In this document: piece after piece, positions 24,725 through 30,680 of the stretch
Numbering within the stretch: the first letter of the stretch is position 1
Layout: each line of letters starts with the position of its first letter
NCBI GenBank assembly: GCA_964538615.1
Contig: CAZIGK010000021.1
Span: forward strand, 1-30,680
DNA from: CAZIGK01 sp964538615
GTDB lineage: Bacteria > Pseudomonadota > Alphaproteobacteria > Rickettsiales > RI-342
DNA length: 30,680 nucleotides
Direction of reading: 5' to 3'
Translations under genes and position numbers: made by a program
The notes under the pieces: model-generated
Told to the model about the DNA's origin: nothing
The model's input: only the letters and a program-made list of their open reading frames with translations
Databases searched by the model: none

Positions 24725-25189
24725 ATGGCCGAGACTGTGAAAACCGAAGCGTTGATTGATATTGATAAAATCATTCGCCTGATTCCACACCGTTACCCGC
24801 TGTTGTTGGTAGACCGTATTGTGGCATTGGAAGCGCAAACATCTATTGTCGCCTTGAAAAATGTTACGTTCAACGAGCCGCATTTCATGGGGCATTTTCC
24901 GGATAAGCCGATTATGCCGGGCGTGCTGATTGTGGAGGCGATGGCACAGGCATCGGCCATTTTGGTGGCATCGGAACTGGAAAATCCGGAAGATAAGCTG
25001 GTGTATTTCATGACCATTGACAATGCCCGTTTCCGCAAACCGGTGACCCCTGGAGATAGCCTGTATTTGCATGTCACCGCCTTGCAAAACCGCCGTAGTG
25101 TGTGGAAGTTTGCCGGTGAAGCGCGGGTGAATGGAGAAAAAGTGGCCGAGGCGACGTTCTCCGCGATGATTGTGGACAAGCCGCAGTAG
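24725..25189 (+). CDS. fabZ: 3-hydroxyacyl-ACP dehydratase FabZ
   Basis: Dehydrates 3-hydroxyacyl-ACP in fatty acid elongation and so competes with LpxA and LpxD for the same substrate. The hot-dog fold motif HFMGHFPD (53-60) includes catalytic His57, and Glu71 lies in PGVLIVEAMAQ. IPHRYPLLLVDR at 20-31 is family-typical. At 154 residues it is normal. GGGGATG (24710-24716) is a usable ribosome binding site. Pairing with lpxA is the classical arrangement that balances membrane phospholipid and LPS. Confidence 0.96.
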   Translation: MAETVKTEALIDIDKIIRLIPHRYPLLLVDRIVALEAQTSIVALKNVTFNEPHFMGHFPDKPIMPGVLIVEAMAQASAILVASELENPEDKLVYFMTIDNARFRKPVTPGDSLYLHVTALQNRRSVWKFAGEARVNGEKVAEATFSAMIVDKPQ

Positions 25190-25312
25190 GTAGCTTTGGT
25201 TTTCGTTTTTTGGCAAGGTGGCTGATGTCATAAACTGCAATAAAGCGTTTCTACCGCTTGTGGTGTGAACATCGTAAACACAGTGTATGACATTGTTATG
25301 ACAAGGAATGTG

Positions 25313-26125
25313 ATGACGGCTTCTTTCATTCACCCTACTGCGATTATTGAAGACGGCGCAACGCTGGGGCAGGGGGTGCGCATTGGCCCCTACTGTGTGA
25401 TTGGCGCCAAGGTGGTGCTGGGTGATGAGGTGGAACTGAAATCGCATGTGGTGGTGCAGGGTAAAACCCGTATTGGTGCCAAAACCCGCGTCTTTCCCTT
25501 TGCGTCACTGGGGCATGAACCGCAGGATTTGAAGTTCCACGGGGAGGAATCCACGCTGGAGATTGGGGAGCATTGCACCATCCGTGAACATGTGACCATG
25601 AACCCCGGCACGGAAGGGGGTGGGCTGGTGACCCGTGTGGGTAACCATTGCCTGTTCATGACAGCCAGCCATGTGGCGCATGATTGCCAAGTGGGTAACT
25701 ATGTGATTTTGGCTAATAATGCGACACTTGCTGGGCATGTGGTCGTGGAAGATTATGTGGTGATTGGTGGGCTTTCTGCCGTGCATCAGTTTGTGCGTAT
25801 CGGCAAGCATGCGATGATTGGCGGCATGTCTGGGATTGAGGCTGATGTGATTCCCTATGGTTCTGCTATGGGAGATCGCGCTGGGCTGGAAGGGTTAAAC
25901 CTGATTGGGCTGAAACGTCGCGGCTTTAGCCGAGACGCCATTCATGCCCTGCGCGAGGTGTACCGGGCGCTGTTTCATGGGCAGGAAGGTACTTTTCAGG
26001 AGCGGCTGGATGTGATTGCCGGTAAATTTCAGGAAATGCCGGAAGTGCAGGATGTGGTGGAGTTTATTCGTCGGGAGACAACGCGTTCACGCTCCTTCTG
26101 CCAACCGAAAGCGAACCTTGACTAA
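25313..26125 (+). CDS. lpxA: UDP-N-acetylglucosamine acyltransferase
   Basis: First lipid A step: transfers a 3-hydroxyacyl chain from ACP to UDP-GlcNAc. The left-handed beta-helix of hexapeptide repeats runs about 8-190, with the likely catalytic His123 in SHVAHDCQVGN and a helical C-terminal domain. Choosing ATG 25313 (AAGGA five bases upstream) gives MTASFIHPTAI and 270 residues, matching the family. Longer frames start at ATG 25298 or GTG 25265 and look like leader. The 123-bp gap after fabZ holds a small AAGCG/CGCTT hairpin (25243-25259) and no other signal I can support. Confidence 0.95.
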   Translation: MTASFIHPTAIIEDGATLGQGVRIGPYCVIGAKVVLGDEVELKSHVVVQGKTRIGAKTRVFPFASLGHEPQDLKFHGEESTLEIGEHCTIREHVTMNPGTEGGGLVTRVGNHCLFMTASHVAHDCQVGNYVILANNATLAGHVVVEDYVVIGGLSAVHQFVRIGKHAMIGGMSGIEADVIPYGSAMGDRAGLEGLNLIGLKRRGFSRDAIHALREVYRALFHGQEGTFQERLDVIAGKFQEMPEVQDVVEFIRRETTRSRSFCQPKANLD

Positions 26126-26144
26126 GGCAGTGGACGGATATTCC

Positions 26145-26173
26145 TTGCTGTTAGAGTAACGAAGTTTTATAGG
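26145..26173 (+). promoter_or_regulatory. Candidate promoter for lpxI-lpxB
   Basis: TTGCTG (26145-26150) and TATAGG (26168-26173), 17 bases apart, fall in the 117-bp lpxA-lpxI gap. The gap also repeats TTTCATGA twice (26223-26230 and 26239-26246); the second copy includes the lpxI start, which has no clear ribosome binding site. Confidence 0.3.
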
Positions 26174-26242
26174 TTGCGGCACTATAAAAAAGTCTATTGT
26201 AACACCCGTGTGAGCAACCCCCTTTCATGAGCCCCCTCTTTC

Positions 26243-27082
26243 ATGAATGTTAGCGCCACCAGTCCCGTTGGTATTATTGCAGGCAGCGGTTCTCTGCCGG
26301 ATATGCTGGTGCGGCATTGCGCCGGACATAGGCGACCCTGCTATGTGGTTGGATTTGTAGGGGAAACCCCGGAAAGCCTGATGCAGGATGTGCCCCACCA
26401 TTGGGGGCAACTGGACAAGGTGGGAGATATTATTGGCTTTTTGCGTCAGCATCAGGTGCGGGATCTGGTGTTTGTGGGGCGCGTGGCGCGACCACAGGGG
26501 AAAATGAGGCCGGACATCACCACCGCGAAACTGATGCTGCAACTGATGCGTACCGGACGCACAGGCGATGATGCGTTGCTGAGCGGTATTGTACGGTTTG
26601 TGGAAACCAAAGGTTTCACGGTGCGCGGAGTGCATGAAATTATGCCGGAGATTCTGGCGCCATTGGGTACATTGGGGGATGTGAAGCCCTCCGTCGCCTG
26701 TGTGAAAGACCTGCAACTAGCCGCCCAAATTGCTAAAAAGGTAGGTGATTTGGATATTGGGCAAGCGGTGGTTGTGCAGGGAGGGCGCGTGATTGGCGTT
26801 GAAGCTGCAGAGGGAACGGATGGCCTGATTGCACGTATCGGTGAATTGCAACTGAAAGGCCAGCCGGGTGGAGTGCTGGTGAAAGTGCGCAAACCCCGAC
26901 AGGATACACGTATTGACCTGCCTGCGATTGGGGTGAGAACGATTGAGAATATTGCTGCTGCGGGGTTACAGGGCGTGGGTGTGGAAGCCGGGCATACGCT
27001 GGTGATTGACCGTGAAGCCGTCATTGCGCGGGCGAATGCACTGGGTGTATTTGTACATGGCCTGCATGCCATGACGGGTTAA
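26243..27082 (+). CDS. lpxI: UDP-2,3-diacylglucosamine pyrophosphatase LpxI
   Basis: Hydrolyses UDP-2,3-diacylglucosamine to lipid X and UMP, the step done by LpxH in E. coli. The 279 residues begin with the family's GIIAGSGSLPDML segment (10-22). FVGRVARP is at about 77-84, and the C-terminal domain carries VGVEAGHTLVIDREAVIARAN near the end. LpxI is the usual alphaproteobacterial enzyme and supports the class assignment. It is followed by lpxB, whose product uses lipid X. Confidence 0.94.
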   Translation: MNVSATSPVGIIAGSGSLPDMLVRHCAGHRRPCYVVGFVGETPESLMQDVPHHWGQLDKVGDIIGFLRQHQVRDLVFVGRVARPQGKMRPDITTAKLMLQLMRTGRTGDDALLSGIVRFVETKGFTVRGVHEIMPEILAPLGTLGDVKPSVACVKDLQLAAQIAKKVGDLDIGQAVVVQGGRVIGVEAAEGTDGLIARIGELQLKGQPGGVLVKVRKPRQDTRIDLPAIGVRTIENIAAAGLQGVGVEAGHTLVIDREAVIARANALGVFVHGLHAMTG

Positions 27083-27131
27083 GGATAGCGGTTGTTACGG
27101 TATCGTCATAGCCTGACGCATGGGGAGAGAT

Positions 27132-28283
27132 ATGCGCTATTTTATCATCTGTGGTGAGGCATCCGGTGATCGGTTGGGAGCCGGTTTGATGCAAAGTCTG
27201 CTTGCGCGTGATGCAGAGGCCCAGTTTGCCGGACTGGGGGGGCATGCGATGCGGGAGGCAGGGTTTCATAGCCTGTTTGACATTCAGGAGATTGCCTTTA
27301 TTGGGTTTGTGGAAATTTTGCCGCACTTACCACAAATTTTTCGCCGGATTCGGCAAACGGTGGAAGCCATTGAAGCGTTCCAGCCGGATGTGGTGATTAC
27401 CATTGATGCGCCGGGGTTTGCAAAGCAGGTAGTGAAGCGGATTCAGCGGTTGCGGCCCCAGGTGAAGCTGGTGCATTACGTGGCGCCATCTGTTTGGGCA
27501 TATCGGCCACAGCGAGCGAACAAACTGGCGCAACTGTATGACGCGGTTTTGTGTCTGTTACCCATCGAGCCACCGTATTTTACGCAAGCGGGCATGCAGG
27601 CGGTGTTTGTGGGGCATCCGGTCGTGGCCAATGCGGTGCAGGGGGATGGTTTTTTCTTCCGGCAGCGGCATGGCCTGATACCGGACGCGCCTTTACTGGC
27701 ATTGGTGCCGGGTAGCCGACCCGGAGAAATAAAGCGTCACTGGCCTGTCTTTATTCAGACCTATAGCCGCTTACGGCAGAAAATGCCTGACCTGAAAGCG
27801 GTGGTGATGTGTGCCCCGGAAGTGCTGCCACTGTTGCGGCAGCAACCATTGCCGGAGGGAGTCTTGTTGCTGGAAGAGCAAGCAGAGAAGCAGGATATGC
27901 TGGCGGCTTGTACGGTGGCGCTGGTGAAATCCGGCACGGTATCATTGGAAGTGGCGCTGGCGCATGTGCCGATGGTGATTGCGTATCAGGTGCATCCGGC
28001 ATCTGCACGGATGATGCGTAAAATGATTCAGGTGCGATTTGTGACGCTGGTGAATATTCTGGCAGGACGAGAGATTATTCCTGAATGTTTACAGGAGTTT
28101 TGCCGACCCGACTTGCTGAGTGCTGAATTGTTACGCCTGTTACAGGATGAAGAGGCCAGGCGTTACCAGCAAACCCACATGGGGCTGGTGTTGCAGAGTT
28201 TACGGCCACAGACGGGAGAGCACCCGTCCGATGCAGCAGCGGAGGCTGTTTGGCGCATGGTTCAGCCGATGGGAAAGGGATGA
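27132..28283 (+). CDS. lpxB: Lipid-A-disaccharide synthase
   Basis: A GT19-family glycosyltransferase that joins lipid X to UDP-2,3-diacylglucosamine on the inner face of the membrane. The N-terminus FIICGEASGDRLGAGLM is diagnostic, and VHYVAPSVWAYRPQRANKL and VGHPVV follow. The C-terminal half has LALVPGSRPGEIKRHWP and KSGTVSLEVAL. ATG 27132 with GGGGAG (27122-27127) is preferred over an in-frame ATG at 27120, giving 383 residues. A G7 run at 27236-27242 is in frame. The next gene starts two bases after its stop. Confidence 0.95.
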   Translation: MRYFIICGEASGDRLGAGLMQSLLARDAEAQFAGLGGHAMREAGFHSLFDIQEIAFIGFVEILPHLPQIFRRIRQTVEAIEAFQPDVVITIDAPGFAKQVVKRIQRLRPQVKLVHYVAPSVWAYRPQRANKLAQLYDAVLCLLPIEPPYFTQAGMQAVFVGHPVVANAVQGDGFFFRQRHGLIPDAPLLALVPGSRPGEIKRHWPVFIQTYSRLRQKMPDLKAVVMCAPEVLPLLRQQPLPEGVLLLEEQAEKQDMLAACTVALVKSGTVSLEVALAHVPMVIAYQVHPASARMMRKMIQVRFVTLVNILAGREIIPECLQEFCRPDLLSAELLRLLQDEEARRYQQTHMGLVLQSLRPQTGEHPSDAAAEAVWRMVQPMGKG

Positions 28284-28284
28284 G

Positions 28285-28842
28285 ATGTTGTTACACGCAG
28301 AGCAGGTAAGCTTTTGGCTGATTGATGTGCAAGAACGCTTTATGCCGCATATGCAGCAAGCAGAGATGCTGCAACGCCAGTGTTTGGCCTTGGCGAAGAT
28401 TGTCCATGCTCTACAGGTGCCCTCTATTGTGACGGAGCAATACCCCAAAGGGCTGGGGCATACGGTATCTGCATTGATGCAGGCCATGCCGCAAGGGATT
28501 CTGTGTGTGGAAAAATTATTTTTTTCGGCGTTACAGGTGCCGGAAGTGGCGGCATTTTGGCAACAGCAACAGCATGGTGGGCGCAGGCAAGTACTGTTGG
28601 CAGGCGTGGAGGCACATGTGTGCGTTTTGCAAACGGCGCTGGAACTCAAGGAACAGGGAGCCGACGTGTTTGTGGTGGTGGATGCGGTGAGTGCGCGTCA
28701 GGCATCATCGGTTCATCTGGCAGAACAGCGCATGTTGCAGGCAGGCATTGTGCTGGTGAATGTGGAAATGGTACTGACCGAACTCTGTCGTCAAGCCGGA
28801 ACAGCGCAATTTAAGCAACTACAGCAGTTGATGAAGGCATGA
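28285..28842 (+). CDS. Isochorismatase-like cysteine hydrolase
   Basis: A 185-residue member of the cysteine-hydrolase (isochorismatase/nicotinamidase-like) superfamily. The catalytic triad is visible: Asp14 in FWLIDVQERF, Lys77 in CVEKLFFSAL and Cys113 in LLAGVEAHVCVLQTAL, preceded by the usual cis-peptide position. It resembles the small YcaC-like group whose substrates are poorly known. The nicotinamidase metal triad (D-x-H...H) is not apparent. It starts two bases after lpxB with AAAGGGA nearby, so it is translated from the same message. A link to lipid A is not implied by the family. Confidence 0.85.
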   Translation: MLLHAEQVSFWLIDVQERFMPHMQQAEMLQRQCLALAKIVHALQVPSIVTEQYPKGLGHTVSALMQAMPQGILCVEKLFFSALQVPEVAAFWQQQQHGGRRQVLLAGVEAHVCVLQTALELKEQGADVFVVVDAVSARQASSVHLAEQRMLQAGIVLVNVEMVLTELCRQAGTAQFKQLQQLMKA

Positions 28843-28889
28843 TGGATTCCCCTACAGGAGAGAAGACAGAGCATGATGTCAGCGGTTGC

Positions 28890-28917
28890 TTGTATGTACC
28901 TTGGGCTGTGCTATAAT
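28890..28917 (+). promoter_or_regulatory. Extended -10 promoter upstream of nfu
   Basis: TGCTATAAT (28909-28917) is a perfect extended -10 element. TTGTAT (28890-28895) is a fair -35 at 16 bases. The start of nfu lies about 50 bases downstream. This is the clearest promoter in the window and separates nfu from the lpx operon. Confidence 0.65.
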
Positions 28918-28968
28918 CCCCCTCTGCCTGCATAGATAGATAACGTATGCCTCACTGGAGAAACCCTC

Positions 28969-29532
28969 ATGTTCATTCAAACCGAAGCAACCCCCAACCC
29001 GGATAGCCTGAAATTTATTCCTGGTGTACCGGTTTTAGAGCAGGGAACGGTGATGATTGAATCCGCTGAAGAGGCGGCTTTGCGTTCCCCACTGGCGGCA
29101 GCGTTGTTTGAAACCGGCGATGTGAAAGCCGTGTTTCTGGCGCATGATTTTATTACGGTCAGCAAGGCCGATCACATTGGCTGGGATGTGGTGAAGCCGG
29201 TTGTGTTGACGACGTTGATGGAGCATTTTACCGCACAATTGCCTGTGATGTTGCCAAACGGCCAAACGTTGGAAGAAGCACGTGAAGATGTGGCGGAAGA
29301 AGACCGCGAAGTGGCCAACCAGATTAAAGAACTGATTGAAACCCGCGTGCGTCCGGCGGTGGCGCAGGATGGTGGCGATATTATTTTTCGTGGGTTTCGG
29401 CAGGGGATTGTGAAACTGGAGATGCGTGGCTCCTGTTCTGGTTGCCCCAGTTCTGCGGTGACCCTGAAAAATGGCGTAGAGCGTATGCTGAAGCATTATG
29501 TACCGGAGATATACGCCGTTGAAGCGGTGTGA
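28969..29532 (+). CDS. Nfu-type iron-sulfur scaffold/carrier protein
   Basis: Carries a 4Fe-4S cluster between assembly machinery and target enzymes. The N-terminal Nfu_N domain (about 1-88) starts MFIQTEATPNPDSLKFIPG, as in mitochondrial NFU1 and alphaproteobacterial homologues. The C-terminal NifU-like domain (about 115-180) has the cluster-binding CSGC (Cys156 and Cys159), preceded by RPAVAQDGGDIIF. At 187 residues it is standard. It has its own extended -10 promoter and a possible terminator right after, suggesting a single-gene unit. Confidence 0.94.
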   Translation: MFIQTEATPNPDSLKFIPGVPVLEQGTVMIESAEEAALRSPLAAALFETGDVKAVFLAHDFITVSKADHIGWDVVKPVVLTTLMEHFTAQLPVMLPNGQTLEEAREDVAEEDREVANQIKELIETRVRPAVAQDGGDIIFRGFRQGIVKLEMRGSCSGCPSSAVTLKNGVERMLKHYVPEIYAVEAV

Positions 29533-30036
29533 GTGATTCCGGCGTTGAGGCAGGCGCCGTTTTCGATAGTGTCGTCACGAGATGTTTCATGGTCTGCAAA
29601 CGGCCTTTTCCTGTGTTTCCGACTTTCATGGACGTTGCTGGGTAGTGGATTTTTGGTACTTGAAATCCAGCATTGTTACCCCATTCTCTGCGAAAGGATG
29701 ATGGAACCCGCGTGCTATCATGGCTTTGCCAGCCCGTTGGGTTGGGGGGCTATGATGTCTGGAGAAGCAAAAAACACCCTATCGCGTGGATTATCTTGTA
29801 TTTGTGATAAAATTGCATCAGTTGCGCCTAATAGCGGTGTTTTTCCGTTCGATATACCATATGTAGTGGGGGGTGATGTATGCGTGCGGTTTTTGAAGGG
29901 GTGTTTACCAGATATAGTGGTGATGGGGTGAGTCAAGGGTTACGGATTGTTAAGACTCCCGTTTCATAGTGGCTAAATGAACGAGCAAAAATAATAGGCA
30001 AGCTCTTCAGAGGCACTAAGAACTGGAGTAATGGTC
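29533..30036. other. 504-bp region between nfu and the OmpA gene
   Basis: No gene can be supported here. A plus-strand frame runs through it to 29931, with ATGs at 29698 and 29701 after AAAGG that would give about 77 residues containing several Cys and Met, but it has no family resemblance. The last 100 bases should hold the promoter of the OmpA-domain gene; I see no clear consensus. Confidence 0.4.
29540..29563 (+). terminator. Possible intrinsic terminator after nfu
   Basis: CGGCG (29540-29544) pairs with CGCCG (29555-29559) across a ten-base loop and is followed immediately by TTTTC, eight bases after the nfu stop. The stem is short (5 bp), so strength is moderate. Confidence 0.4.
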
Positions 30037-30680
30037 ATGAAAGTGACACGCGCAGCCATTTTCTTTGCGGCGGCAATGGCCGCCATTTCGGCGCAGCAGA
30101 CGGAAGCGGCGGTAGAAACCTATCAGGGTGTGTTGGCAACCCCCGCCAATTACCGTGTGTATCGTCCGGCTTATGGGGTGGAGCATTTGCCTTCTTCCTA
30201 CCGGGTGAAGCGGTCGCTGGTGAATCATTCTTACTCCGGTTCACGTTACATTCCCAGCTATCGGCAGCATATTCCTTACCCAACGTACCACGCCACCCAT
30301 GAGCAAGTGGAACTGGGGCTGGATGTGCTGTTTGACAGCGACAGTGCGGTGATTAAGCAGGAGGCGATTCCCAATCTGGAGGAAGTCGCCAGTATGATAC
30401 GCGATACCGGAAAGCTGGTGACCATCAGCGCCCATACGGATGCGGATGCCAGTCATGATTATAACGTCGGTCTTTCCGAGCGGCGTGCGTTGGCGGTGTT
30501 TAACTGGTTGGTGCGATTTGGGGGCATTCCTTCCAAAATGATTGCGGTGGCCGCGCATGGCGAAAACGCCCCGACTGCCACGAACCGCTACGAAAGCGGT
30601 AAGGCGCTGAACAGGCGTGTGGAGTTTCGCTTTCATCGTAGCCAATACCACGAGCCGTATGAGTGGGTTTCCCGTCGCTG
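30037..30680 (+). CDS. OmpA-domain cell-envelope protein (3' end cut by window)
   Basis: ATG 30037 follows GGAG (30025-30028) by eight bases. A signal peptide (MKVTRAAIFFAAAMAAISAQ, cleaved near QTEAA) is followed by a Tyr-rich linker (ten Tyr between residues 29 and 84). An OmpA C-terminal peptidoglycan-binding domain spans about 89-200: VELGLDVLFDSDSAVI, ISAHTDADASHDYN with Asp135, LSERRALAVFNWL and NRRVEFRF. The conserved D-x-x-Y-N and L-S-x-R-R binding features are present; the usual GHTD is AHTD. No beta-barrel is visible, so it probably anchors the envelope to the wall from the periplasm. At least 214 residues; no stop before the window ends. Confidence 0.85.
   Translation, partial: MKVTRAAIFFAAAMAAISAQQTEAAVETYQGVLATPANYRVYRPAYGVEHLPSSYRVKRSLVNHSYSGSRYIPSYRQHIPYPTYHATHEQVELGLDVLFDSDSAVIKQEAIPNLEEVASMIRDTGKLVTISAHTDADASHDYNVGLSERRALAVFNWLVRFGGIPSKMIAVAAHGENAPTATNRYESGKALNRRVEFRFHRSQYHEPYEWVSRR

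Noticed and set aside
25265..25312. 16-residue N-terminal extension of LpxA from GTG 25265
   Set aside because: LpxA normally starts close to the IHPTAI segment, and ATG 25313 has an AAGGA ribosome binding site at the right distance.
29533..29931. 132-residue plus-strand frame after nfu
   Set aside because: It begins at a GTG overlapping a likely terminator, has no family resemblance and mixed composition; kept only as a note in the intergenic entry.

Overview
The window looks like chromosomal DNA from a Gram-negative bacterium, most likely an alphaproteobacterium. It carries LpxI rather than an LpxH-type enzyme in the lipid A pathway, an lptF-lptG-lptD-surA-ksgA order, a single-PDZ RseP of about 370 residues, a mitochondrial-type two-domain Nfu protein, and the run pyrH-frr-uppS-cdsA-dxr-rseP-bamA-skp-lpxD. 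I cannot place it below class. No tRNA, rRNA, CRISPR array, transposase or integrase was seen.

Layout. (1) Positions 1-4470 are an accessory region: two unrecognised overlapping genes (98 and 194 aa class, the second with a toxin-like pattern), a very AT-rich two-helix membrane protein, a small gene broken by a stop, and a long RTX calcium-binding repeat protein. The RTX gene is split by two single-base frameshifts, both in G runs (G9 at 2463-2471, G6 at 4203-4208). A third run (G8 at 72-79) separates an open frame entering from the window edge from the first gene. (2) Positions 4825-14337 are a plus-strand housekeeping run: nucleotide supply (pyrH), ribosome recycling (frr), polyprenyl and phospholipid precursors (uppS, cdsA, dxr), an intramembrane protease (rseP) and outer-membrane assembly (bamA, skp), ending in lpxD. 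(3) Positions 14725-21811 hold a minus-strand operon read lptF, lptG, lptD, surA, ksgA, convergent with region 2 across a small unknown gene. (4) From 21871 the plus strand carries pepA, a formyltransferase-fold protein, a RidA-like protein, then fabZ, lpxA, lpxI, lpxB and an isochorismatase-like hydrolase. (5) A separately promoted nfu gene and a partial OmpA-domain gene end the window.

Working together, regions 2-4 form a dense outer-membrane supply cluster. LpxA, LpxD, LpxI and LpxB build lipid A and FabZ competes for the same acyl-ACP pool. LptF, LptG and LptD move LPS out; BamA, Skp and SurA deliver and fold outer-membrane proteins, LptD included; UppS, CdsA and Dxr supply lipid carriers and phospholipid. 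The lipid A genes are split, with lpxD about 10 kb from fabZ-lpxA and the transport operon in opposite orientation between them.

The least explained part is 1-4470. The main question is whether its G-run frameshifts are real (phase variation or decay) or assembly indels. All coordinates and motifs are read by eye; family names rest on recognised motifs, and no database search was possible.
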